NCBI GenBank assembly: GCA_046328115.1
Contig: JAXLXE010000001.1
Span: 930,001-994,000, forward strand
Direction: 5' to 3'
Origin: JAXLXE01 sp046328115
Lineage (GTDB): Bacteria; Chloroflexota; UBA6077; JACCZL01
Length of the DNA stretch: 64,000 bases
A model generated the notes under the pieces. That model ran no database searches. It was not told where the DNA came from and was given only the letters and a program-made list of their open reading frames with translations. The position numbers were made by a program, and so were the translations under genes. Below are positions 8,749-17,942 of this stretch, one piece after another (within the stretch, counting starts at the first letter, position 1; each line of letters begins with the position of its first letter).

Positions 8749-11353
8749 ACGCACGGGTTGCCCGGCGAGTAGGGTCGCCGATGTCCTCGCGCTCGCCGGT
8801 CTGTTGGCGGCCTGCGTCCCCATGGTCGCGCCGCTCGGACGCCCCGGCCTGCCAGACACAAACGACACCATCTACCACATCCAGCGCATCGCCGCGCTAG
8901 CGGATCTGCAACGCGACGGCGTGCTCTGGACTCGCTGGCTCCCGGACGTGGCCTACGGCTACGGGTCCCCCGTGTTCAACTACTACGCTCCGCTGGCCTA
9001 CGCGCCAGCGCTGGTAGCCTGCCTGTTCGGTATGGGGCCCGTGGCGGCCTACAAACTGGCCGCGGCGGCGACCGTGTTTGGCTCCGGCCTGGCGATGTAC
9101 GCGCTGGCGAGAGCGTTCGCAGCGCCGGTTGCGTCCCTCGGGGCGGCCGTGACCTACGCCTGCCTCCCGTACCAGGCTTTCGACCTCTACGTCCGTGGCG
9201 CGCTGCCGGAATCCACGGCGCTGGTCTGGCTCCCGCTGATCGCGCTGAGCCTGATCCGCCTGCGTGGCGGTGGCGGCCTCTGGGCGTCGCTCCTCGGCGT
9301 CAGCACGGCAGCGCTGAGCCTCACTCACAACATCACCGCGATGTTCGGCGCGCTGGCGTTCGGCTCGCTGGCGCTGTTCGCGGCTCGGGGGGCCCAGGTG
9401 GGCGCCCGGCAGTTCTTGCTACGCTGCCTACAGGGAGTCGGGCTTGGCGCGCTGCTCGGTTCTACCTACTGGCTCCCCGCCGTGGCCGAGCGCGACGCCG
9501 CCCAGCTAGCCGAAGCCCTGGTGTCCTGGGACGTATTCAAAACCTACTTCATCGGCTTTGAGCTACCGTTCTACCTCGACCCGATCTACGACTACAGCCG
9601 CGACGCCCGGCCGGGGCTGATCCATACGCTGCTCCTGGTCATCGGAGTCTTCGTGGTGCTGGCAAACCGCCAGCGCACCTGGCTCGGCGCCTGGGCGGCT
9701 CTCACTGGCATGGCCGCGTGGCTCGGTCAGACGGCGCTGGCCATCCCACTGTTCGCGCTGGTTCCCCCGTTCCAGTTCATCCAGTTCCCGTTCCGATTCC
9801 TCACCTTTATGGCCCTGGCTACCGCCGTCGCGACCGCGCTCGCGATCCAGCGGCTGGGCGGCAGGCGCTGGCTCGCCGGAGCCGCCGCGGCCGTGACGGT
9901 GGCCTGCACCACCGCCTCCGCCACGCTAGCGCTCCCGGATGCCCGCGTCCTGGCGACCGACCGCTTCTTCACGCCCGAGGGCACGATCAGATCCGAGCAG
10001 GCGAATCAGGGCACCGGCACCACCGTCTTTGGCGAGTTCCTACCGTCCACCACCACCGACGCCACCCGTCTGCGCCGCGACCTGCTGGATCTGGAAGGCG
10101 CCCGCCGTCGGGACCGATCCGTTGAGCCCAGCGCGATGGACGTTGAAGTCCGGGAGTGGCGGTCCGGCTTTATCGCCCTGCACGTGCGCACGCCACGGCC
10201 CGAGCGGCTCGCGCTGCACCAGTTCTGGTTTCCTGGCTGGCAGCTAGCGGTGGACGGCCAGGCCAGAGCACCCGTCCGCACCACCCCGCGCGGGCTGCTC
10301 GCCGTGGATCTCCCGCCCGGCGAGCATGACGTCCAGTTCTGGTGGGGGTGGAGCACACCGCGCCTCGTCGGCGTCGCGCTGTCGCTTCTCGGGGCGGGCT
10401 TCCTCGTCGCGGCCCAGCTCGCGACGGCCAGGCGAGCGCTGCCGATCGTCGCCGCCGGGCTCCTCGTCACAGCGTGCACGATGCCCACGACCGCCGTGAG
10501 ACAGCTCAAACCCGTCCCTTCCGGGACGCGCCTCGCCGATCAAGTCGCACTGATCGGGGCTGCTGTCGACGCACGGCATCTGCCCGATCTCGGCGTCATT
10601 CAGCTAGGCCTGGCCTGGCACGCGCTGATCGATGGCCCCGACCCATTCGACGTCGCCGTGCGCGCGACGAGCGGCGACCAGACCCACCAGTCACGCTGGA
10701 TCCACGGACCGATGGTGCGCGCCTGGGAGCGAGGCGAAGTCGTGCGCACGATGAGCGACGTGCGGCTCCCGGACGACTGGTGGGTCGGGAGGCCGCTCCA
10801 GGCCATCTCGCTCGAGTTGACTGTCAATCAAAGCGCGCCCACGGGCCGCCCCGCGCCCGCGCCGCTCGCTGTCAACCTCGGCTCGGTCGACCCGCCACCG
10901 CAATCACCGCCTGCGAGCCGAGCCGGGATGGCCACCGCACCCCGGCCCACAGTGTCAAATCTGGATCTCAGCGGCGTGTCCATCGAGCGCCCCGGCGGCG
11001 GATTGGCCCCGCGGGGATCCACGGTCGCCGTGACCGTGGGCTGGATCGCGACGGGACCGGCGCCGGGCGAGGTCGTGTCGGCGCTCGCGCTCCGCGGGGG
11101 CGGCGCGGCGGTTGCCGCTGAGCCGCGGGTAGTGGGCGACTGGTTCAACCCTCCCCCGTACTGGCAGGCTGGCGACCGCTTCTCGCAGCACCTTCGACTG
11201 CGGCTCCCGCCGGATCTGACCCCCGGCCCATATACGCTGCTCCTCCGGGTGTCCACTCGGAGTCGCTCCTGGATGGGCCTGGCGGCTGAAGGAGTGCCGC
11301 GCGGACGGGCCTCGGCAGACCTGGAGATAGGCACGTTGAACGTGGCGCCCTGA
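8735..11353 (+). CDS. Large multi-pass membrane protein, PTPS-related / YfhO-like family
   Basis: 872 residues. The N-terminal ~400 residues hold many membrane helices, with a first loop carrying DTNDTIYHIQRIAALADLQ and RWLPDVAYGYGSPVFNYYAP. This is the pattern of the bacterial membrane family annotated as 6-pyruvoyl-tetrahydropterin-synthase-related or YfhO-like, thought to be GT-C glycosyltransferase relatives. A soluble beta-rich region follows (HQFWFPGWQLAVDGQ), then another pair of hydrophobic helices, one ending in a lipobox-like LLVTAC, and a C-terminal beta-sandwich region. It overlaps the upstream glycosyltransferase gene, pointing to one envelope-glycan operon. No catalytic residue can be assigned with confidence. 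Confidence 0.7.
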   Translation: MNRPRRTGCPASRVADVLALAGLLAACVPMVAPLGRPGLPDTNDTIYHIQRIAALADLQRDGVLWTRWLPDVAYGYGSPVFNYYAPLAYAPALVACLFGMGPVAAYKLAAAATVFGSGLAMYALARAFAAPVASLGAAVTYACLPYQAFDLYVRGALPESTALVWLPLIALSLIRLRGGGGLWASLLGVSTAALSLTHNITAMFGALAFGSLALFAARGAQVGARQFLLRCLQGVGLGALLGSTYWLPAVAERDAAQLAEALVSWDVFKTYFIGFELPFYLDPIYDYSRDARPGLIHTLLLVIGVFVVLANRQRTWLGAWAALTGMAAWLGQTALAIPLFALVPPFQFIQFPFRFLTFMALATAVATALAIQRLGGRRWLAGAAAAVTVACTTASATLALPDARVLATDRFFTPEGTIRSEQANQGTGTTVFGEFLPSTTTDATRLRRDLLDLEGARRRDRSVEPSAMDVEVREWRSGFIALHVRTPRPERLALHQFWFPGWQLAVDGQARAPVRTTPRGLLAVDLPPGEHDVQFWWGWSTPRLVGVALSLLGAGFLVAAQLATARRALPIVAAGLLVTACTMPTTAVRQLKPVPSGTRLADQVALIGAAVDARHLPDLGVIQLGLAWHALIDGPDPFDVAVRATSGDQTHQSRWIHGPMVRAWERGEVVRTMSDVRLPDDWWVGRPLQAISLELTVNQSAPTGRPAPAPLAVNLGSVDPPPQSPPASRAGMATAPRPTVSNLDLSGVSIERPGGGLAPRGSTVAVTVGWIATGPAPGEVVSALALRGGGAAVAAEPRVVGDWFNPPPYWQAGDRFSQHLRLRLPPDLTPGPYTLLLRVSTRSRSWMGLAAEGVPRGRASADLEIGTLNVAP

Positions 11354-11380
11354 CGTCCCGATACCCAGCCGGATCGCAAG

Positions 11381-11410
11381 TTGACAACCGCAAGCCGGAA
11401 GCCGTTTACT
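11381..11410 (+). promoter_or_regulatory. Candidate sigma-70-type promoter for the selenoprotein operon
   Basis: TTGACA at 11381-11386 and TTTACT at 11405-11410, separated by 18 nt. It lies just after the stop of the upstream gene and about 50 nt before the ATG at 11463. The -35 is perfect, the -10 matches 4 of 6. A strong ribosome site (GGAGGAAG) stands just before the start. Confidence 0.45.
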
Positions 11411-11462
11411 GACTCAGCAATCGCGATCAATGGGCGGCGCCGCGCGCCGCGGGAGGAAGAGG

Positions 11463-13112
11463 ATGGCCGGTTCCGAGAAGATCGTCGTCTACAACCCCAC
11501 GGGGTATCCACCAAAGGTCACCGGTAAGGCCCTCGCGCCTCGCCTCGATACCCTCGATGGCAAGCTCGTCTACCTCGTCGACTGTCGCTTCGACGACTCC
11601 GACGTCTTCCTCAAGCAGATGCAGGCCTGGTTCGCTGACAACATGCCAAACGTCCGCACCAGGTACAAGCCCATCAACTCCGTCTACACCAAGGATGACC
11701 CAGAGACCTGGGAGGAGATCAAAGCCAACGGTGACGCTGCCATCGTTGGCGTCGGCCATTGAAGCACCTGTGCGCCGGCGGTCGCCGTGCACGCCATGAC
11801 CATCGATCACAAGTACCAGGTCCCCACCATCGCGGTCCATACCGATATCTTCGAACGCGCCGTGCGCTCCGTCGCCCGCGTCAACGGTATGCCCACCATG
11901 CGCCAGACCTACGTCCCTCAGCCCGTCATGGGCAAGACCGCGGCTGAGCTCCGCGAGTACATCGAGGGCGTTGACCCGATCTCCGACCTCCCCTTCATGC
12001 AGGGCGTCATCGAGGGCCTCACCAAGCCCTTCTCCGCTGACGACCTCAAGAACGCCTCCTTCGAGCGCTCCACCCCGCGCTTCGTCGATCCAGACACCGA
12101 GGAGAACCTCCATCAGTTCTTCCTCCAGTCCCACTGGACCGACACCCTCCCCATCATCCTCCCCACCGAGGCGCGCGTCGAGGCCATGCTCAAGGGCACC
12201 AGCCGCAAGCGCGACGAGATCGTCGGCCACCTCCGACCCACCCACTTCCGCGAGTACTGGGAGTTCGACGTCGAGAAGGTCGCCGTCAACGCCGTCATGG
12301 CCGGCGCCAGGCCGGAGTACTTCCCGGTCATCCTCGCCCTGGCCGCCAGCGGCGCCTCCGCCCGCGGCTCCACTACCTCATCGGCAGCCGCTATGGCCGT
12401 GGTCAACGGTCCCATCCGCAACGAGATCGGCATGAACTCCGGCATCGGCGCCATGGGCCCTTACAACCACGCCAACGCTACCATCGGACGCGCCTGGGGC
12501 CTCCTCTCCCAGAATGGCCAGGGCGGCTCTACCCCAGGCCTCACCTACCTGGGCTCCCAGGGCAACAACTACGCCTACACCTCCATCACCTTCCCCGAAA
12601 ACGAGGAGCGCAGCCCCTGGGCTCCCTTCCACACCCAGCACGGCTTCAAGGCCAACGAGTCCACCGTGTCCGCCATCACCGGCGCACACCACACGTCGTT
12701 CACGCTGGGATTGAGGGAGACCTACTGGCGCGAGCACGTCCAGTACATCCTGCGGGGCTTCGATCCGCACATGGCGCCCACGTTGGTGCTAGACCCCATC
12801 ACGGCCAACCAGTTCGTGACCCGCGGCGGCTTCGACACCAAGGAGAAGTTGATCGACTGGCTGTACGAGACGGCCAGCATGCCAGCCAAGCACTACTGGG
12901 ACTACCAGCTCATCCAGAACTACATCTACCCCCGCGCGACCTTCGGCGAGGAGCCCTTTGCCTCCAAGCTCAAGGCCGCTCCGGACGACATGATCCCGAT
13001 GTTTGAGAAGGAAGCCATCAACGTGGTGGTCGTCGGGGGCGAGACGAACGGGTACTGGCGTATTATCAGCGGCAATTACCAGAAGACGGTGTCCGTCGAC
13101 GAGTGGAGGTAG
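11463..13112 (+). CDS. UGSC-family selenoprotein with in-frame UGA (Sec100)
   Basis: Two open stretches in the same frame (to 11759 and from 11763) are joined by one TGA at 11760-11762. Read as selenocysteine they give 549 residues. The joint reads IVGVGH-U-STCAPAVAVHAM, matching the redox centre of the UGSC (seleno)protein family (Sec-x-x-Cys; here U100 and C103). The N-terminal part (YNPTGYPPK, LDGKLVYLVDCRFDDSD) and the part after the joint (PTIAVHTDIF) belong to the same domain. A large second domain follows (residues about 190-549, with GARPEYFPVILALAASG and NGPIRNEIGMNSGIG). A SECIS hairpin follows the UGA. The start is set by GGAGGAAG before the ATG at 11463. It is first in an apparent operon with a thioredoxin-reductase-like gene 54 nt downstream. 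It is likely a thiol/selenol redox enzyme, reaction unknown. Selenium incorporation genes must lie elsewhere in the genome. Confidence 0.93.
11770..11792 (+). promoter_or_regulatory. Bacterial SECIS hairpin (selenocysteine insertion element)
   Basis: Pairs 11770-11775 with 11787-11792 (6 bp including one G-U), a bulged C at 11776, then 11777-11779 with 11784-11786. The apical loop is GGUC at 11780-11783. Seventeen nucleotides lie between the UGA and the loop GGU, as in the E. coli formate dehydrogenase SECIS, whose loop also presents GGUC to SelB. It lies inside the coding region, as bacterial SECIS elements do. Confidence 0.85.
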
Positions 13113-13166
13113 CCACAACCCCCGGCCGTGGCGTGAAGTTTCGCGCCGCGCCGGGAGCGGGCAGAT

Positions 13167-14099
13167 ATGGGCTCATATGACGTCGTTGTGATCGGCGGGG
13201 GCATGGCCGGACTGACGGCCGGGCTCTTCTCCGCTCGATTGGGCAGGTCCACGCTGGTCCTGGAGCCGCAGGTCCCAGGCGGGCACCTGCTCAACATTGA
13301 GAAGATCGAGGACTTCCCTGGTTTCCCCCAGGGTGTCCCCGGCTTCGAGATCGGCCCTGGCCTGCAAGAGCAGGCGGCCAACTTTGGGGCCGAGTTCAGC
13401 ATGGAGACGGCCGAGAGCATCGAGCGGAATGGCGATGGCTGGCGCGTGGTGACGAACGGGGACCAGCACGATGCTCGCGCGGTGATCGTCGCCGCGGGCT
13501 CCGTCCCGCGCGAGCTCGGCGTGCCCGGCGAGCACGACTTTGAGGGCAAGGGCATCAGCCACTGCGCGAGCTGCGACGGCCCATTGATGCGCGGTGCTAC
13601 CGTCGCGGTGGCCGGCGGTGGCGATTCCGGGCTCCAGGAGGCGCTGACGCTGGCGAACTTCGCATCCAAGGTCATTGTGATCGAGCGCGGCGACGCGCTC
13701 AGCGGATCCGAGGTGTACCGCCAGCGAGCAACCGCGTCCTCTGCTGTCGAAGTGCGGTTGAATTCGACGGTGGCGTCGATCATCGGCGAGAAGGGTGTCA
13801 GCGCCGTTCAGGTGCTGGATGGCAAGAGCAATCAGTCGGAAGAGATCGCCATCACGGGGCTGTTCATCTACGCCGGGCTTCGTCCGAACACGGACTTCAT
13901 CAAGGGCACGGTTGAGCTTGACGGTGACGGCAAGATCAAGACGGATCTTTGGATGCGCACCGACCAGCCGGGCGTTCTGGCGGCCGGTGACATCCGGGCG
14001 GATTCGGCCTCGCAAGCGATCACGTCAGCAGGCGACGGCGCGACGGCGGCAATCGCGGCGCACCGGTTTCTAGAATCTGGCACCTGGAGAACCACATAG
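13167..14099 (+). CDS. Thioredoxin-reductase-like FAD/NAD(P)H flavoprotein
   Basis: 310 residues, the length of low-molecular-weight thioredoxin reductases. FAD-binding VVIGGGMAGLTAG stands at the N-terminus. The redox-active Cys pair is C133 and C136 in SHCASCDG (CASC instead of the usual CATC/CAVC). The second nucleotide site is VAVAGGGDSGLQEA, and the C-terminal FAD motif is AAGDIRADSASQAITSAGDG. It follows the UGSC selenoprotein by 54 nt in the same direction. The natural inference is that it delivers NADPH electrons to the Sec-Cys centre of its neighbour, directly or through a thioredoxin. It could instead be a housekeeping TrxB, but no thioredoxin gene is adjacent. Confidence 0.9.
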   Translation: MGSYDVVVIGGGMAGLTAGLFSARLGRSTLVLEPQVPGGHLLNIEKIEDFPGFPQGVPGFEIGPGLQEQAANFGAEFSMETAESIERNGDGWRVVTNGDQHDARAVIVAAGSVPRELGVPGEHDFEGKGISHCASCDGPLMRGATVAVAGGGDSGLQEALTLANFASKVIVIERGDALSGSEVYRQRATASSAVEVRLNSTVASIIGEKGVSAVQVLDGKSNQSEEIAITGLFIYAGLRPNTDFIKGTVELDGDGKIKTDLWMRTDQPGVLAAGDIRADSASQAITSAGDGATAAIAAHRFLESGTWRTT

Positions 14100-14174
14100 G
14101 CTGGCGCCGTGCCAGCAAGACGGCCTCAGTTCAACTCAGTTCGCGATGCGCATAGTTGCGCAGAGGAGGGGACA

Positions 14175-15929
14175 ATGGAGCGTTTCCTGATCAGCAGACG
14201 GGTGAGCCGTCGCTCGCTCATTGCGCTGGGCGGTCTGGGCGTGACCTCCCTGGCGTTGAACGCGTGTATGCGGCGCGACACCGCGGCGCCGCCCGCCGCG
14301 AGCAACCAGCAGGCGCCAGCCGCCACCGCCGCGCCGAAGCCGGCCGCCGCCGCGCCCGCCGCGGGGGCGCCCCAGCCTACGGCGGCTCCCGCTGCCGCGG
14401 CGGCGCCCGCGAAGCCTGTCGAGGTGCCCAAGACGGCCGCGGGTGCTCCCAAGCGCGGCGGCACCATCACCGTCGCGATGCAGAACGACATCCTCACGTT
14501 CGACAACGCACTCAACTCAGCCGCGACCAACCCCCACTACCTTATCTACGACCCGCTGTTCTTCTACGAGCGGAACGACAAGGGTGAGTGGGAGATCCGC
14601 CCAGGACTCATCGAGAAGTGGGAGATGACGCCCACCAGCGGCAACTTCCAGCTCCGACAGGGCGTCAAATTCCACGACGGCAGCGACTGGAACGCGGACG
14701 TGCTCAAGTGGAACTTCGAGCGCTGGATCAACGATCCCAAGTCCATCGCCAAGGGCGTGATCGACGGCGTGGACCTCAAGAACCCGGTCACGGTCGTGGA
14801 TCCGTACACGGTGAAGGTCAACCTCAGTACTCCCACGGCGTCGCTACTGCAGCAGTTGAACGATGCGCGCGTCTACCCGATGTCAAAGGCCTACTTCGAT
14901 AAGGTGGGGGCCGATCAGTACGGCCTGGAGCCGGTGGGAACCGGGCCCTTCAAGTTCTCGGAGTGGAAGAAGGCCGACCGCGCCGTGCTGAAGCGGAACG
15001 AGAGCTACTGGATGAAGGGTGCAGATGGTCAGCCACTGCCGTACCTGGATAGCGTGGTCTACCGGCTGATTATCGACGACTCGGTGCGCATGCTGGAGCT
15101 CAAGGCCGGCACCGTCGACTACACCGAGCTGATCGGCGGCAAAGACGTGGCACAGGTCAAGGCCGATCCGAACCTCGTGTTTTACGAGGGGGATTGGGTG
15201 GGCAACACCTATCGCCTCATCTTCAACGCCGAGGGTGGCAAGTTCTTCGAGAACCCGAAGCTTCGCCACGCGGCCCTGTACGCGATCGACCGCGAGGCGA
15301 TCGCCAAGGCGCTCGGGCAGGGCATCGGACGGGCGGACAAGTACTTCCCATCCCCCGGTTCGCTTGCTTACGACGAAAGCCTGCCGTACCACTGGTACGA
15401 CCCGGAGAAGGCGAAGGCGCTGGTCAAGGAGGCTGGCTTCGCCAACGGTGTTGACGTGGAGCTGCTCATCATCGCCCGCCAGAACGACAAGCTGCAGGGC
15501 GAGATGCTCAAGTCGATGTTCGACGCGGTTGGCATCCGCACGACCGTTGAGGCCATGGAGCGCGTGGCGCTCAACCAGCGGCTGCTCACGGGCGGCGCGG
15601 CATTCGACTTCACCACCACGCGCGGCGACAACGGCGCGGGCGATCCCGACATTGATTTCCGCGCGCATTTCTGGTCCAAGGGCCGTTTTGCCAAGGCTCG
15701 ACTGAAGGACAAAGAGGTCGACGACGCGATCGTAGCCGCGAGCAGCACCTACGACGTAGCCGAGCGCAAGAAGCGATATCAGGTGCTCCAGAAGCTCCTG
15801 TACGACAAGGCAGTCTACGGATACCTGTGGACGCAGCGGTGGAACTGGCTATCCACCAAGCGCCTACAGAATGTTCCACCACCCATGGCTAGTGCCTGGG
15901 ACTTCCGCTCAGCCTTCGTAAGCAGCTAG
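14175..15929 (+). CDS. Peptide-type ABC transporter substrate-binding lipoprotein
   Basis: 584 residues of the SBP family 5 (DppA/OppA-like). The N-terminus is a twin-arginine-style lipoprotein signal (SRRVSRRSLIALGG, lipobox LNAC), followed by an Ala/Pro linker and then the binding domain (GLIEKWEMTPTSGNFQLRQG, VKFHDGSDWNADVLKWNFER). AGGAGGGG just before the ATG at 14175 fixes the start; the longer open frame from 14109 lacks a signal. It stands after the thioredoxin-reductase-like gene and before two permease genes, separated from the first permease by a strong hairpin. The family binds peptides, nickel, sugars or opines; the ligand here is unknown. Confidence 0.9.
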   Translation: MERFLISRRVSRRSLIALGGLGVTSLALNACMRRDTAAPPAASNQQAPAATAAPKPAAAAPAAGAPQPTAAPAAAAAPAKPVEVPKTAAGAPKRGGTITVAMQNDILTFDNALNSAATNPHYLIYDPLFFYERNDKGEWEIRPGLIEKWEMTPTSGNFQLRQGVKFHDGSDWNADVLKWNFERWINDPKSIAKGVIDGVDLKNPVTVVDPYTVKVNLSTPTASLLQQLNDARVYPMSKAYFDKVGADQYGLEPVGTGPFKFSEWKKADRAVLKRNESYWMKGADGQPLPYLDSVVYRLIIDDSVRMLELKAGTVDYTELIGGKDVAQVKADPNLVFYEGDWVGNTYRLIFNAEGGKFFENPKLRHAALYAIDREAIAKALGQGIGRADKYFPSPGSLAYDESLPYHWYDPEKAKALVKEAGFANGVDVELLIIARQNDKLQGEMLKSMFDAVGIRTTVEAMERVALNQRLLTGGAAFDFTTTRGDNGAGDPDIDFRAHFWSKGRFAKARLKDKEVDDAIVAASSTYDVAERKKRYQVLQKLLYDKAVYGYLWTQRWNWLSTKRLQNVPPPMASAWDFRSAFVSS

Positions 15930-15935
15930 CAGCCG

Positions 15936-15967
15936 TGGCCAGCCCGCGCAACGTCGCGGGCTGGCCA
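15936..15967 (+). terminator. Intercistronic hairpin between binding protein and permease genes
   Basis: A perfect 13-bp stem (15936-15948 with 15955-15967) and a 6-nt loop, no U-run. It lies between the binding-protein stop and the permease start. Such hairpins typically stabilise the upstream mRNA or partly stop transcription, so that binding protein is made in excess of permease. Confidence 0.6.
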
Positions 15968-15991
15968 TCCTGATCTCTGGGGGGCACGCTC

Positions 15992-16948
15992 GTGCACCGC
16001 TTCATCGCTCGGCGATTGATCTCGGCGATCCCGCTGATGTTCCTCATCAGCCTACTCGCCTTCTCGCTGCTGCTCATCCTTCCTGGAGACGCGGCGCTCT
16101 CCATGCTGGGCGAGGAGCGCGCAAACGCCAATAATCGCGAGGCGTACTTCGCCCTCCGTCGCGAGCTCGGCCTGGACCAGCCCATCCCGGTTCAGTACAT
16201 CCGGTGGGCTGGCCGCGCGCTGCAGGGCAACTTCGGCGACTCGATCCGCACCAAAGTACCAATTGGCGAGACGGTTCGCCACCACATCTTTCCCACCCTG
16301 GAGCTCGCCATCCTCTCGATGCTGTGCGCCCTCGTGATCGCGGTCCCCGCGGGGATCGTGTCGGCGCTCAAGCCCGGCTCGTGGGCGGATATCGTGGGCA
16401 CGCTCGGGGCACTCAGCGGCGTCGCGGTGCCCCACTTCTTCCTCGGCATATTGCTCATTTACGCGTTCGGGGTGATTCTGCGCCTGCTCCCACCCTCTGG
16501 GTACGTCGCACCGTGGGAGGATCTGGGCCAGAACCTGCAGCTCATGATCCTGCCCGCCGTCACCGTCGGGACAGGACTCGCGGCGGTCCTCATGCGCCAG
16601 ATCCGGTCGGCCCTGCTTGAGGTTCTCCACCAGGAGTACATCCTCACGGCCAGGGCGAAAGGCCTGGCCGAACAGGTGGTGGTGGTGGGCCACGCGCTGA
16701 AGAACGCGGCCATCCCGGTGGTCACCGTGATGGGCCAGCAGGTAGGCACGCTCATCGGCGGCGCGGTCGTCACGGAGACGATCTTCTCGATCCCCGGCAT
16801 GGGGCGGATGATTGTTGAGTCCATCTCGTTCAGAGACTTCCCCGTCATCCAGGCCGCCGTGCTGGTCCTCGCGCTCTCGGTGCTCGGCGCCAATCTCGCC
16901 GCGGATCTGGTCTACGGCTACGTAGACCCCCGCATCAGGCACGACTGA
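15992..16948 (+). CDS. Peptide-type ABC transporter permease, DppB-like
   Basis: 318 residues with about six membrane helices. The N-terminal FIARRLISAIPLMFLISLLAF, the PGDAA segment and the long periplasmic loop (RRELGLDQPIPVQYIRW) are typical of the first permease of dipeptide/oligopeptide importers. The EAA loop for ATPase contact reads EYILTARAKGLAE. The start is a GTG at 15992 after GGGGG. It overlaps the next permease gene by one base (TGATG). Confidence 0.9.
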   Translation: MHRFIARRLISAIPLMFLISLLAFSLLLILPGDAALSMLGEERANANNREAYFALRRELGLDQPIPVQYIRWAGRALQGNFGDSIRTKVPIGETVRHHIFPTLELAILSMLCALVIAVPAGIVSALKPGSWADIVGTLGALSGVAVPHFFLGILLIYAFGVILRLLPPSGYVAPWEDLGQNLQLMILPAVTVGTGLAAVLMRQIRSALLEVLHQEYILTARAKGLAEQVVVVGHALKNAAIPVVTVMGQQVGTLIGGAVVTETIFSIPGMGRMIVESISFRDFPVIQAAVLVLALSVLGANLAADLVYGYVDPRIRHD

Positions 16949-17862
16949 TGGCAGATCGCGCCGTTGCCGTCAATGTCCGCCCCGTCACCGTGCTCGGGGT
17001 ACCCATGCGCCGGCTGAAGGCTGGCAGCTTTCTGTACCGGCTGCTCAACGTGCGCCTCGCATGGTTCGGCATCTTCGTCCTGGCGGGCATGATCTTCCTG
17101 GCTTCCACCGCGGACGTGCTGACGCCCTACGACCCCAACTACCAGAACTACGCCGATTTGCTGCAGGCACCCACCGAGGATCACCCGTTTGGGACCGACC
17201 AGGTGGGCCGCGACGTGTATTCCCGGGTGGCCTACGGAACGCGCGTCTCCCTTCAGGTGGGCATCATCGCCGTGGGCATCGGTCTGACATTCGGCGTCAT
17301 TGTCGGACTCATCGCCGGGTTCTACCGCGGCTGGGTGGACGAAGTGCTGATGCGGATCATGGACGCTGTGATTGCCTTCCCGGGCCTGGTGCTGGCGCTG
17401 GCCATCACGGCGGCGCTCGGCGCGGGCATCGGCAACGTGATGGTGGCCATTGGCGTGGTGAACATGCCGGCCTACGCTCGCCTGGTGAGGGGACAGGTGC
17501 TCTCCGTCCGAGAGCGGGACTTCGTCACCGCGGCGACCCTGTTAGGAGCACAGCCATTCCGGTTGATGGCACTGCACATCTGGCCAAACGTGACCGCGCC
17601 AATCATCGTCCAGGGCTCACTCAACATCAGCACCGCGATCCTGACCGAGGCGTCCCTCAGCTTTCTGGGCCTCGGCGTGCGGCCGCCAACTCCAAGCTGG
17701 GGCTCGGCACTCCAACAAGGCTACCCGTTGCTAGCGCAGGCCCCGTGGCTTTCGCTCTTCCCTGGCCTGGCGATTTTCATCGCAGTGCTGGGCCTCAACC
17801 TGCTGGGAGATGCCATCCGGCAGGCACTAGATCCACGGCTCCGCGGCCGCGGCACGGGCTGA
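16948..17862 (+). CDS. Peptide-type ABC transporter permease, DppC-like
   Basis: 304 residues. The motifs HPFGTDQVGRDVYSRVAYG and the EAA loop (ERDFVTAATLLGAQPFRL) identify the second permease of the DppC/OppC type. Start and upstream stop overlap by one base, so the two permeases are translated together. No DppD/DppF ATPase follows; the next gene encodes a different kind of ATPase. The transporter must therefore borrow ATPase subunits encoded elsewhere. Confidence 0.9.
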   Translation: MADRAVAVNVRPVTVLGVPMRRLKAGSFLYRLLNVRLAWFGIFVLAGMIFLASTADVLTPYDPNYQNYADLLQAPTEDHPFGTDQVGRDVYSRVAYGTRVSLQVGIIAVGIGLTFGVIVGLIAGFYRGWVDEVLMRIMDAVIAFPGLVLALAITAALGAGIGNVMVAIGVVNMPAYARLVRGQVLSVRERDFVTAATLLGAQPFRLMALHIWPNVTAPIIVQGSLNISTAILTEASLSFLGLGVRPPTPSWGSALQQGYPLLAQAPWLSLFPGLAIFIAVLGLNLLGDAIRQALDPRLRGRGTG

Positions 17863-17942
17863 CCGGCGCCGTCGGCCCACCCGGCAAATCGCCCAGCGCG
17901 CACGGCGGAGCGCATAGTTCTGTCGCGGTGATCGCCGACAGC

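Noticed and set aside
11463..13112. Two separate hypothetical genes divided by a TGA
   Set aside because: Same phase, one continuous family match, Sec-x-x-Cys context and a SECIS hairpin make a single selenoprotein far more likely. The second part also lacks a sensible start and ribosome site.
17061..17942. N-terminal extension of the ATPase gene
   Set aside because: This part of the frame overlaps the DppC-like permease gene and reads Arg/Gly-rich shadow protein. The ATPase begins at 17943 (or 17928).
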